DNA from: Phycisphaerales bacterium
GTDB lineage: Bacteria > Planctomycetota > Phycisphaerae > Sedimentisphaerales > Anaerohalosphaeraceae
DNA length: 12,477 nucleotides
Reading direction: 5' to 3'
Assembly: GCA_011053245.1 (NCBI GenBank)
Contig: DRGS01000018.1
Location: 1 to 12,477, forward strand
Shown piece by piece: positions 1-7,090 of the stretch (its first letter is position 1; every line of letters starts with the position of its first letter). Made by a program: the position numbers and the translations under genes. Below the pieces are notes generated by a model that was not told the origin of the DNA, did no database searches, and saw nothing but the letters and a program-made list of their open reading frames with translations.

Positions 1-2
1 AC

Positions 3-497
3 TCGATCTTTCTTGACGGATCCTCGACCATAAGCTGGCTTGCGCAGAACCTTGCCGCTGTCGATCAGGAGATAACGGTAGTAACCAACTCTTTGCTTAT
101 TTCGCTGGAACTGGCCAAGGCCCAAAGCATAAGACTGATCGGATTAGGAGGGGTGTTCGATCCGGAGACATATTCTTATGTCGGTTTCGAACCGGACTCA
201 CCGTCAGAAGCCTTCCATATTGATAAGGCGTTCTTTTCCTGTACTTCACTCGTACCGGAAGAAGGAACTTATGAAAACGCCGCATTTAACGGATACACCA
301 AACGTTTCGCCGCCCAGCGATCGGACAAGGTCTATTTGCTGGCGGATTCAAATAAATTAGGTAAAAAGGCGCTTACGCGTGTTCTAAAAACCAGCCAGAT
401 CGACGTTCTTGTTACCGATAAAGTTTTAAGCGAAAAAGATTCTGTGGCATTTGAAAATAATAATGTTCGCGTTGTCGTCGCGGGCAACCGAAAATAA
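3..497 (+). CDS. DeoR-family transcriptional regulator, C-terminal sensor domain (5' end outside the window)
   Basis: Frame 3 is open from the first bases to the TAA at 495-497 and gives 164 residues with no N-terminus. The first residues read SIFLDGSSTISWLAQNL, the ligand-pocket signature of the DeoR/GlpR effector domain. Near residue 115 is LLADSNKLGKKA, matching the family's conserved D-x-x-K segment. The DNA-binding helix-turn-helix would lie before base 1. Family members are repressors released by a phosphorylated sugar. The transaldolase gene begins only 28 bp downstream on the same strand, so the regulator probably controls this sugar-phosphate operon, possibly including itself. That link is inference from position. 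The effector sugar cannot be read from the sequence. The family call is firm. Confidence 0.88.
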   Translation, partial: SIFLDGSSTISWLAQNLAAVDQEITVVTNSLLISLELAKAQSIRLIGLGGVFDPETYSYVGFEPDSPSEAFHIDKAFFSCTSLVPEEGTYENAAFNGYTKRFAAQRSDKVYLLADSNKLGKKALTRVLKTSQIDVLVTDKVLSEKDSVAFENNNVRVVVAGNRK

Positions 498-525
498 CCC
501 ATTAAATTTTAACAGGAAAAATTTT

Positions 526-1455
526 ATGTTCAATATTAACCAGACAAAATCAAACACACATTCACGACGTGTGCGTCAACCGGAAACACGTCCGGCTGTA
601 AAAGGCAAGAAACTTGAGCATCCATCTGCAAGAGGCCCGTTGGTCTTTGCGGACACAGCTGTTATAGATGACATTCGGCCTCTGTACAAAGCAGGTATCA
701 TAAGCGGTGTGACGACCAACCCGTCTCTCATCAAAATGGCAGGAGCAACAAACTGGTCCGAAGCCGTTGATATTGCCAAGGAGCTTATAAAACTCGTAAC
801 GCCCGGCCCTGTGCTTCTTGAACTGACAGAATTGACTGAAGATGCTATGGTTAAACAGGCAGTAGAGTTTTCAACATGGGGCGACAATGTTGTGATAAAG
901 GTTCCCGTCGGTGGATACGAGGCGGTAGACAGATCTTACGATCGCTTTACAGGGCTGAAAGTACTACGTGCCCTATGGGAAAAGGATATCAAATGTGCTG
1001 CAACATTAGTCTTTAACTCCACGCAGGCAGTCTGGGCGGCTAACGCAGGTGCATTGTTCATAGCTCCGTTTTTGGGCAGACTTGGCGATTATGCATACAA
1101 GAACGACAATCCTGAAAAACAGGTTGGCAACAGTCTCTACAGCATTGAGGACCATAAAAACGCCAACAACGATCAAAATGTTTTCAACACTGAGTATGTA
1201 GCCTGCGGCGGTGCAAGAAAAGATATCGGCCCAAGACTTATCCAGGAGATATCGGCAATCTTTACAAACTATGACATCGGCACACAGATATTGGCAGCCA
1301 GCTTCCGCAACTTTGCACAACTGAGCGAATGTCTTTTGGCAGGCGTTGATATTCTCACAGTACCGGCAAATATTCTCAACGACGTTTCAGAGCATCCTCT
1401 TACCTCGTTAGGAATGGAAAATTTCTTCAAGGACTCGAAGGTCTTTGTGGATTAA
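526..1455 (+). CDS. Transaldolase / fructose-6-phosphate aldolase family protein
   Basis: The product is 309 residues, a class I Schiff-base aldolase of the TIM-barrel transaldolase family acting in the cytoplasm on sugar phosphates. Landmarks are FADTA (41-45, with the conserved Asp), VTTNPSLIK (from 62), NVVIKVPVG with the predicted Schiff-base lysine K125, FIAPFLGRLGDY (178-189) and ILAASFRN (255-262). The core most resembles the short MipB/FSA type. About 70 extra residues lie between the GRLGDY and ASFRN motifs, and a basic tail of about 38 residues precedes the barrel, so true transaldolase and F6P aldolase activity cannot be told apart here. ATG 526 was chosen because AGGAAAA precedes it. 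An in-frame ATG at 451 would overlap the regulator gene and add residues that look unrelated. lpd follows after 46 bp with no terminator, so the two are probably co-transcribed. Confidence 0.88.
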   Translation: MFNINQTKSNTHSRRVRQPETRPAVKGKKLEHPSARGPLVFADTAVIDDIRPLYKAGIISGVTTNPSLIKMAGATNWSEAVDIAKELIKLVTPGPVLLELTELTEDAMVKQAVEFSTWGDNVVIKVPVGGYEAVDRSYDRFTGLKVLRALWEKDIKCAATLVFNSTQAVWAANAGALFIAPFLGRLGDYAYKNDNPEKQVGNSLYSIEDHKNANNDQNVFNTEYVACGGARKDIGPRLIQEISAIFTNYDIGTQILAASFRNFAQLSECLLAGVDILTVPANILNDVSEHPLTSLGMENFFKDSKVFVD

Positions 1456-1501
1456 GAATTAAAATTGAGATTTCAGTAGATAGGGCATATAGGAGAATAA
1501 A

Positions 1502-2875
1502 ATGTATGACGTAGCAGTTTTAGGAGCAGGACCAGGCGGTTATGTAGCGGCTTTAAGAGCGGCTTTACGCGGAGCAAAAGTTTGCATCATCGAAGAAAAA
1601 TACCTCGGTGGAACATGCCTTAACGTAGGATGCATTCCTACAAAGGCGATGCTGCACGCAAGCGATATCTTCCATCAGACGCTTAACGCAAAGGAATTCG
1701 GTATTAACGTTGCCGCTCCTCAAGTTGACGAAGCGGCATTTATGAAACGTGTGCGTAAAGTAGTCGGCGGCCTTGTCGGCGGTGTAGGTTTCCTTCTAAA
1801 AAAACGCGGGGTAGAAGTAATAATCGGCAGAGGGAAGCTCACCTCAAAAGATACGATTACCGTCCGGACCAAAGATGGCACACAGGAAATAAAAGCAAAA
1901 TCGATAATCCTCGCAACAGGTTCGGTTCCCGCCAGACCCGGATTCCTGCCTTGGGATAGTGACAGGCTTATGACCACCGACGAAGCTACTACGGCTGATT
2001 CGCTGCCAAAGAGCGTACTGATATTAGGCGGTGGTGTTATCGGCTGTGAATTCGCGACAGTCTATTCCGAGCTTGGGATTGAAACAACCGTCGTCGAAAT
2101 GCTGGATAGTCTGGTTGCTAATCTTGACGGTGACATTGTAAAGTCCGTTACGAAGAGTCTCAAAAAACGCAACGTCAATATAATGACCGGAACAAAACTC
2201 GTATCGGTCCAGCCGCAAAAAAATAAAGTCACTGCCAAACTTCAAGATGGCTCAGAGATAACAGCGGAAAAAATATTGGTAGCTATCGGCAGATGGCCCA
2301 ACACCAAAGACATCGGCTTGGAAGAGATCGGTATCGAATCTGAAAACGGCATTGTCAAAGTAGACGACCGCTGCCGAACAAACGTAGATAACATCTATGC
2401 CATCGGTGACATCGCCGAAACAATGCAGTACGCCCACCTTGCAAGCAAAATGGGAATGGTTGCCGCTGACAATGCAACCGGTAATGCTGCTTCTGACGAC
2501 AGAAAGATCGTCCCCACTGGCATCTACACGCATCCTGAAGCGGCATCGGTCGGACTATCCGAATCGCAGGCAAAAGAAAAATGCCCGAATCTCAAGATCA
2601 GCCGCTTCCCATACACCGCAAGCGGAATAGCACAGGCCTACGGCGAAACCGAAGGCATGGTCAAATTAATGGCCGACCCCGAATTAGGCGAAATACTCGG
2701 CGCTGTCGTTATCGGCCTCCACGCCACCGACATCATACAAGAGCTTACGATAGCCATGAAAAACGAACTGACCGTAGAAGAGATCGCAAACACGATCCAC
2801 CCGCATCCGACATTCACAGAAGCCGTCGGAGAAGCCGCTGAACTACACCAGGGCTTGCCGCTGCATACGATATAG
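1502..2875 (+). CDS. lpdA: Dihydrolipoyl dehydrogenase (E3 component)
   Basis: This 457-residue flavoprotein reoxidises dihydrolipoamide of 2-oxoacid dehydrogenase complexes or the glycine cleavage system, passing electrons to NAD+. Domains are the FAD-binding GAGPGG (8-13), the redox-active disulfide GGTCLNVGCIPTK with C39 and C44, the NAD-binding GGGVIG (176-181), the second FAD motif IYAIGDIAE (298-306), and the dimer interface with the catalytic HPHPTFTE (H435, E440). Every key residue and the usual length are present. The start has AGGAG seven bases upstream. It lies 46 bp after the transaldolase gene and is probably in the same transcript. No E1, E2 or lipoyl protein gene is in view, so its complex is unknown; E3 is often shared between complexes. 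Confidence 0.96.
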   Translation: MYDVAVLGAGPGGYVAALRAALRGAKVCIIEEKYLGGTCLNVGCIPTKAMLHASDIFHQTLNAKEFGINVAAPQVDEAAFMKRVRKVVGGLVGGVGFLLKKRGVEVIIGRGKLTSKDTITVRTKDGTQEIKAKSIILATGSVPARPGFLPWDSDRLMTTDEATTADSLPKSVLILGGGVIGCEFATVYSELGIETTVVEMLDSLVANLDGDIVKSVTKSLKKRNVNIMTGTKLVSVQPQKNKVTAKLQDGSEITAEKILVAIGRWPNTKDIGLEEIGIESENGIVKVDDRCRTNVDNIYAIGDIAETMQYAHLASKMGMVAADNATGNAASDDRKIVPTGIYTHPEAASVGLSESQAKEKCPNLKISRFPYTASGIAQAYGETEGMVKLMADPELGEILGAVVIGLHATDIIQELTIAMKNELTVEEIANTIHPHPTFTEAVGEAAELHQGLPLHTI

Positions 2876-2920
2876 TGCATTACGCGGACACAGTACGAGA
2901 TACATACAGAGCTATTGGAA

Positions 2921-3343
2921 TTATTTGCCAAGAGCCTGGCAAAGATCCATCGCGTGCTCCTGTTCCATCGCCAGAATATTTCGCAGTTGACCCGCCAGCG
3001 CAAATTCCTTAAGACACTCGGCCTGATCTATCCGCAGCTTGTACCTTGCGATGGCATCTTCCTCACCGTCAAGATCCTGCTGTAGCATCTCGACATTATC
3101 ACCGCTGGTTTTTATCTCGCCAACATCAACCGTAGGAACTCCGCCGAGAAAATCGATCTGATCGGCCAACGTCATTGCGTGCGCAAATTCTTCGCCGGCA
3201 TGTATCTTTAGCTCCTTGATAATGTCTCCGTATTGCGCTCCGGTCATGACCGCCGAGTGCTGAATGTATTGGATACCCGCCGAATACTCCAACGCCAGAT
3301 CACGGTTCAGCAATTTAAGGAGCTGCGACATTTCAACAGGCAT
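2921..3343 (-). CDS. Ferritin-like (bacterioferritin-type) diiron protein
   Basis: This 140-residue, probably all-helical protein belongs to the ferritin-like four-helix-bundle group. A full set of candidate diiron ligands sits at bacterioferritin-like positions: E19, E52 and H55 (in HAGEEFAH), E94 or E95, and E127 with H130 (in EQEH). It likely oxidises ferrous iron with oxygen or peroxide, perhaps storing the product. The haem-binding methionine of true bacterioferritin, expected near residue 52, is not evident, and the chain is somewhat short, so haem binding and cage assembly are open. It starts at ATG 3343 with GGAGAA just upstream. Its start follows the stop of the superoxide reductase by 21 bp, which implies one operon for removing reactive oxygen and sequestering iron. 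It converges with lpdA. Confidence 0.85.
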   Translation of the reverse strand: MPVEMSQLLKLLNRDLALEYSAGIQYIQHSAVMTGAQYGDIIKELKIHAGEEFAHAMTLADQIDFLGGVPTVDVGEIKTSGDNVEMLQQDLDGEEDAIARYKLRIDQAECLKEFALAGQLRNILAMEQEHAMDLCQALGK

Positions 3344-3364
3344 TTCTATTCTCCTTCATAGCGA

Positions 3365-3763
3365 TCAGTGCTCAGTTACCTGAATTTTCTTACAGCCGCC
3401 CCAGTTACCGTGGAGATTGCAATAGGCAAACGCACGCAGCTTGCCATGTATGTGGTCCAGCGAAATCCATAGCTTCACAGTCGGCTTGGTCGTCCGACCG
3501 GTAAAATGCACCCTGGCCAGATATGTATGATCCGCATACAACTCGATAAAGTCGATATGATGCCCGGGCTCGTTCGGGTGAGCCAGCAACTTTCCAACTT
3601 CGATCGTCACCTCAAAGAATTCACCCTTGCCGACTGTATCGGGAGCGGTGATAACCGGCAGATGTTTCTTCTCAAGGTCCGTCATATTCTCACAGTCACA
3701 CACCATATTCACGCCGCACAAAACATTATCAGGGCACTTGGTTGGTATCTTCGTATCAGGCAT
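3365..3763 (-). CDS. Superoxide reductase (class II / neelaredoxin-like) with a cysteine-rich N-terminal extension
   Basis: The 132-residue product reduces superoxide to peroxide at a mononuclear iron site, replacing superoxide dismutase in many anaerobes. Candidate ligands are H34 (in EKKHLPVI), H62, H68 or H69 (in PGHHIDFIELY), C115 and H118 (in AYCNLHG), with the usual spacings. Most relatives have Glu two residues before the first His. Here that position is K32 and the Glu is one residue earlier (E31). Residues 1-26 carry four cysteines (C10, C16, C22, C24) in a CX5CX5CXC arrangement. This does not match the CX2C plus CC pattern of the desulforedoxin domain of class I enzymes, so a further metal or redox site is possible but unproven. 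ATG 3763 is preceded by AGGAGA. It is the first gene of the pair with the ferritin-like protein. Confidence 0.92.
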   Translation of the reverse strand: MPDTKIPTKCPDNVLCGVNMVCDCENMTDLEKKHLPVITAPDTVGKGEFFEVTIEVGKLLAHPNEPGHHIDFIELYADHTYLARVHFTGRTTKPTVKLWISLDHIHGKLRAFAYCNLHGNWGGCKKIQVTEH

Positions 3764-3846
3764 CGTTTCATCTCCTAATGTTCAAATGGTTAAAAAACCT
3801 TATATCCGATATTTAAGTTTTACCACCCCTGGCAAAAAACGCCTAT

Positions 3847-3940
3847 CGGGATTCTCCTTATTTTGAACTTCCAGAAGTCTTATCCCCACCTCTATCTTTT
3901 TGATTAGGGAATTCAAAGGCTTGAAATAAGGACTTTCCCG
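3847..3940. promoter_or_regulatory. Imperfect inverted repeat in the divergent intergenic region
   Basis: The 262-bp spacer between the superoxide reductase and the DUF1540-like gene must hold promoters for both directions. An imperfect inverted repeat with arms at about 3847-3870 and 3917-3940 shares the core CTTATTTTGAA / TTGAAATAAG and the outer CGGG / CCCG. It could be an operator or chance AT-rich symmetry. No clean -35/-10 pair was found for either gene. Confidence 0.25.
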
Positions 3941-4025
3941 ATTTCAACGGCCCCGCCAGGAGAGTAAATACGGTAGGTGTAATATTTAACTATTTCGTAA
4001 CTATAAACCGTCAGGAGATTTTATC

Positions 4026-4310
4026 ATGGAAATGCCAAAAGTTTGCCGATGCGACGTAGCCGAATGCGCCTATAACGACAGCCGGCTCTGTCACGCAATT
4101 GCCATAACAGTTGGCGACGCCTCTCATCCAAGGTGCGATACCATCTGCATCTGCGAAGAGTCAAACGTCAACCTTAACAACAGAGCCGGCGTCGGAGCCT
4201 GCAAAACGATTGCGTGTAATTTCAATAGAGGTCTCGAATGCAGCATGTCCGAGGTCAGCGTAGGCTATTGCCAGAACGAAGTGGATTGCCTGACATTTCA
4301 ACCTCGCTAA
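4026..4310 (+). CDS. Cysteine-rich small protein with two DUF1540-like modules
   Basis: The 94-residue protein has twelve cysteines. Two modules can be seen. The first runs from residue 7 to about 43: CRCDVAECAYN, then C22, then VGDASHPRC. The second runs from 59 to 88: CKTIACNFN, C72, MSEVSVGYCQ, C88. The pattern C-x4-C-x-(Y/F)-N followed by a later cysteine and an I/V-x-V-G strand is that of DUF1540, a small domain presumed to bind metal, of unknown function and often found in clostridia and other anaerobes. There is no signal peptide, so it is predicted cytoplasmic. ATG 4026 has AGGAGA upstream. It is divergent from the superoxide reductase gene and 73 bp before the CBS protein, which suggests a redox or metal-stress locus by position only. 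Confidence 0.75.
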   Translation: MEMPKVCRCDVAECAYNDSRLCHAIAITVGDASHPRCDTICICEESNVNLNNRAGVGACKTIACNFNRGLECSMSEVSVGYCQNEVDCLTFQPR

Positions 4311-4383
4311 CTCTAAGGTTAAGTGTAAATGTCGATCTACGAATCTGTCTCATTCTAACCAGGAAAATTAAGGGAGATATATC

Positions 4384-4815
4384 ATGTTAGTTAAAGAAAT
4401 AATGACAAGCGGAATAGAAACCGTCGACTCCAGCGCTACTTACGCAGAAGCCGCAAGAAAAATGAGAGCGCTTGATGTCGGATCGTTGCCCGTACAAGAG
4501 GAAAGCAATATCGTCGGCATCGTAACAAGAAGGGACATCGTCTTTCGAGGCATCGCACAGGGACTTGACCCGAAGGTGACATTCGTAAACGAGATCATGA
4601 CGAGTGAGCTTGCCTGCTGCAGCGAAAACGAGAGCATCGACGAAGCCGCACACATCATGGAGAGACGCCACATACACAGACTCGTCGTCTTAAACGGAGA
4701 AAATCAGCCCGTCGGCATGCTCTCTCTCAGCGATCTCGCCGTCAAAGCCAGAAACGAGCACCTGTCATGGGAAGTACTCGAACAGCTCTCGGAACCGTCA
4801 TGCCCAAAAAGATGA
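4384..4815 (+). CDS. Tandem CBS-domain protein
   Basis: The 143-residue protein consists almost wholly of two CBS motifs forming one Bateman module. The first spans about residues 4-57 (VKEIMTSGIETVDSSA through GIVTRRDIVFRG). The second spans about 68-125 (VNEIMTSELACCSENES through GMLSLSDLAVKA). Bateman modules bind adenosyl nucleotides (AMP, ATP, SAM) and regulate partner proteins. With no attached enzyme domain the partner is unknown. GGGAGA precedes ATG 4384. It lies 73 bp after the DUF1540-like gene on the same strand and may share its transcript. Stand-alone CBS proteins are frequent in anaerobes and often linked to energy or redox stress; that is family knowledge, not shown here. Confidence 0.9.
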   Translation: MLVKEIMTSGIETVDSSATYAEAARKMRALDVGSLPVQEESNIVGIVTRRDIVFRGIAQGLDPKVTFVNEIMTSELACCSENESIDEAAHIMERRHIHRLVVLNGENQPVGMLSLSDLAVKARNEHLSWEVLEQLSEPSCPKR

Positions 4816-4870
4816 GCGACATAACAATCGCCCATGCAGAAAATTAAAAATGTATGCTGCGCCCAAATTC

Positions 4871-4903
4871 GGTGCCAAGCATCTTGCGTGACTGTGTGGC
4901 ACC
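4871..4903. repeat. Stem-loop between convergent genes, possible bidirectional terminator
   Basis: A perfect 7-bp stem, GGTGCCA (4871-4877) and TGGCACC (4897-4903), encloses a 19-base loop in the 89-bp gap between the CBS gene and the metallopeptidase stop. A second small hairpin, CAAAC-GAA-GTTTG (4906-4918), follows within the peptidase's last codons. There is no T-tract, so rho-independent termination is not clear. GC-rich hairpins of this kind also occur as dispersed intergenic repeats. Confidence 0.4.
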
Positions 4904-4904
4904 T

Positions 4905-5501
4905 TCAAACGAAGTTTGTGGGTGCAAACCCCCGCGTCTTTGCCCGCTGCGACACTTTCATTCTGTGTCCTCTCATTTCCTTTTGCAGCCGCTTAGCTTT
5001 GCCATCTACATATTTATCAAGCTCTGCCCAAAACTTCTTGCCATGGTTCTTGTGTCGTATATGGCATAGTTCGTGGAGAAGTATATAATCCTGCAAATGA
5101 GCGGGCAAAAATGCGATATTGATATTCAGGTTAATGTTATTAAGGCTTGAGCAGCTGCCCCACCTTGTCTTTTGACATCGAAACATAGCCCGGCGAAACG
5201 GAAGATCATATTTCCCGGAGAAATGCTTTAACCGCCCGAACAGCTCATCCTGAGCCTTTACAAAATCGATATTCAAGTCAATCCCCTCTTGCCGGTCCTC
5301 ATATTGGTCCATTTTTTCAAGCTGCTTCTTTATCCACTCGATCTTCGACCGAACAAATTCCTCCGCATCGCCCATGCTCCTGCCACTCGGAACAGTAACC
5401 GTAATCGTCCTGTCCGCCCCAACCGTAATACGCTGATACTTAGCCCGCCCAGAACGCTTATAACGCACATCAGGCAAGATATCCACCACAGCTTCTTCCA
5501 T
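4905..5501 (-). CDS. YgjP-like (DUF45/M48-related) zinc metallopeptidase
   Basis: The 198-residue protein matches the YgjP-like family of predicted zinc-dependent hydrolases. The signature is LLHELCHIRHKNHGKKFW, giving zinc ligands H143 and H147 with catalytic E144 and a third candidate ligand H153. Before it is the family's RCQKTRWGSCSS segment (108-119), followed by a strand-rich NINLNINIAFLP stretch. The N-terminal half (VRYKRSGRAKYQRITVGAD, VTVPSG) also fits. The substrate is unknown. Start 5501 was chosen because GGAGAG lies just upstream and homology-like sequence begins there. The same frame stays open to a GTG at 5741, but those 80 extra residues are encoded by a structured repeat and look artificial. 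The last ~20 residues run into hairpin-rich sequence and may also be a late addition. Confidence 0.85.
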   Translation of the reverse strand: MEEAVVDILPDVRYKRSGRAKYQRITVGADRTITVTVPSGRSMGDAEEFVRSKIEWIKKQLEKMDQYEDRQEGIDLNIDFVKAQDELFGRLKHFSGKYDLPFRRAMFRCQKTRWGSCSSLNNINLNINIAFLPAHLQDYILLHELCHIRHKNHGKKFWAELDKYVDGKAKRLQKEMRGHRMKVSQRAKTRGFAPTNFV

Positions 5502-5529
5502 ACTTATAACTCTCCAGTTCTTAGCTTCT

Positions 5530-5640
5530 TCTACATTGCCATTTACCTGCCTGCCGCGGCATAGCCTTTGGCGACGCCGGGTCATACCCGCACAGGCCCC
5601 GGAATTGTCATTGTGAGGAGCGAAGCGACGTGACAATCTC
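5530..5640. repeat. GC-rich structured intergenic repeat upstream of the metallopeptidase
   Basis: Within the 232-bp gap between the metallopeptidase start and the nuclease-like gene, composition changes abruptly to GC-rich. It contains CGGGT-CAT-ACCCG (5578-5590) and the arms ATTGTCA (5604-5610) and TGACAAT (5631-5637) around GAGGAGCGAAGCGACG. The segment 5604-5639 resembles the REP-like sequence containing GAGCGAAGCGA found scattered between genes in many environmental bacterial genomes (from memory). Whether further copies exist in this genome is not visible here. Confidence 0.55.
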
Positions 5641-5733
5641 TGACTCAACAATTTTCGCAAACCTCCTCTTTCCTGACCAAACCCGTAGGGTGTGAAATGC
5701 TGTCTTTCATACGCATTATACCCTATAATACCC

Positions 5734-6954
5734 TTAATCACCCTCTTTAATTTCCCCAGGGTGACGTAATTCTATATGAATATTTTGAGTTTCTTTTAAT
5801 GTTTCTGCTAACCCTATAAGATTGACATCAAATAACTTCGGATTATTATTGCACCCGTAAAGTAATCTTATGAAATTTTTGTAATCTAACAAATTGAAAG
5901 TCGCCCCTGTTTCTTCTGACGCATCAAGTAGCTTTTGAGTGATCTCATCCCAATCTCCAAAAGGAAAAATTTCAGAAACCAAAACCAAGCATTGCGGACT
6001 TAGTGAGCGTCCAAACGATAAAAACTCGCCAGATTTAGTAAAAATTTCTCCATTATACTTAACTGTGTTTATGCCGCCAACAAGCTGATCAATTGCTTTT
6101 TTTATACCTTTCTGGACATTAGCCACTTTTCGTTCCATTGACTTTTTATAAAAGCCTTCTGTTGATTTCAACGCTTTAGTTTCAATTAAAAAATTACCGT
6201 AGTCATAATAAGCAAGTATATCAGTAATTTCTCTTCTATTGCCACCTTTTAGGTAATATGGATTTTTATGTATGGCCATTGGAAACATCATCTCTAATGC
6301 AAACCAGGCCCTAGCTTCCAATATCCCTCCCTCATCAGATTCGTTTACACTGATTTTTTTTGCTGTATCTTCTTGAAAAATAAAGCATTCGTTTTTTTGC
6401 CAGTCACTAAAAGCTATCTTAACAGAAACCGTATCAATTTCGTGCGATTGTTCATAGTCAACTTTTGAGTCAATTGAGTACACAAAGCAATCAAGTGCAT
6501 GGTCTAATTCTTCTCTTGTCATTTCAGTACAGAACTCAGGGTGATCTTTGATAAGTTCTTTTATTACCTTAGCATCATCATCAGTAATGGAAGCCTCAGT
6601 TCCGGCTAAATTCATATTCATTTCATCGTATAAATAAACAGGTGCTTTCTTTTCTTTTATGAATTGCAGAAGTGAATCATGGTATTCTTTCTCTTTGTCT
6701 ACGCCTAAAAAAGTTATAGGTTTGTCTGGGTCATCATTGATTCTTAACGCCGAGCATAAACAAGTCCTTTGAGCAGAGTCTTGATGTACAGCAAAAACAA
6801 ATTCTATCTCACAATCACTACAGATTTCATTTAGATAAATAATGGGGGCTTTGATTAAAATGGCAATCTCACCATTTTGTGCAGGGACAAACATCAAAGT
6901 AGTATTCTCTGCACATAACTTTTTGTAAACTGATTCGCTTGGTACATGTATCAT
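5734..6954 (-). CDS. Uncharacterised protein with a predicted PD-(D/E)xK nuclease domain
   Basis: I do not recognise the 406-residue protein as a named family. Around residues 236-262 it reads GGNRREITDILAYYDYG, then NFLIETKALK. The arrangement D245 - twelve residues - E258-x-K260 fits the core of the restriction-endonuclease-like fold. An acidic residue in the preceding helix (E213, in LEARAWFALEMMF) could complete the site. After it comes an amphipathic helix, ERKVANVQKGIKKAIDQLVGG (274-294), commonly seen after this core. Residues 1-170 show no familiar domain and no membrane span. ATG 6954 is preceded by GTGGAG. The gene is AT-rich against its neighbours and lies 136 bp after the 474-residue membrane protein on the same strand, suggesting an acquired pair. 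DNA cleavage, for example in defence or repair, is inference only. Confidence 0.65.
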   Translation of the reverse strand: MIHVPSESVYKKLCAENTTLMFVPAQNGEIAILIKAPIIYLNEICSDCEIEFVFAVHQDSAQRTCLCSALRINDDPDKPITFLGVDKEKEYHDSLLQFIKEKKAPVYLYDEMNMNLAGTEASITDDDAKVIKELIKDHPEFCTEMTREELDHALDCFVYSIDSKVDYEQSHEIDTVSVKIAFSDWQKNECFIFQEDTAKKISVNESDEGGILEARAWFALEMMFPMAIHKNPYYLKGGNRREITDILAYYDYGNFLIETKALKSTEGFYKKSMERKVANVQKGIKKAIDQLVGGINTVKYNGEIFTKSGEFLSFGRSLSPQCLVLVSEIFPFGDWDEITQKLLDASEETGATFNLLDYKNFIRLLYGCNNNPKLFDVNLIGLAETLKETQNIHIELRHPGEIKEGD

Positions 6955-6977
6955 TTTCTACTCCACCGGAAAAGTAA

Positions 6978-7020
6978 AGGGGATCAAACAAAGGTTCCAT
7001 GGACCGTTTCATTTGCCCCT
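6978..7020. repeat. Imperfect 43-bp palindrome between the two island genes
   Basis: The sequence is nearly symmetric around CCATGG (6997-7002). Outer arms are AGGGG (6978-6982) and CCCCT (7016-7020), then AAAC / GTTT, then GGT / ACC, with one bulge. It lies 24 bp upstream of the nuclease-like gene start, in its leader. It may be an operator, an mRNA stem-loop that separates expression of the two genes, or a REP-type repeat. Confidence 0.45.
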
Positions 7021-7090
7021 ATTCTGCTTTTCTAATTCTTTGGCAAGTTATGGGCTATGTCTATGGAATTTGTATTTAGAGTTTTGGCCT

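Noticed and set aside
451..525. Upstream ATG for the transaldolase
   Set aside because: It overlaps the regulator gene and has no matching family sequence, while ATG 526 has AGGAAAA before it.
2925..2942. TTGCCA...TGGCAA stem-loop as an lpdA or ferritin terminator
   Set aside because: The 6-bp stem lies inside the last codons of the ferritin-like gene and has no T-tract on either strand.
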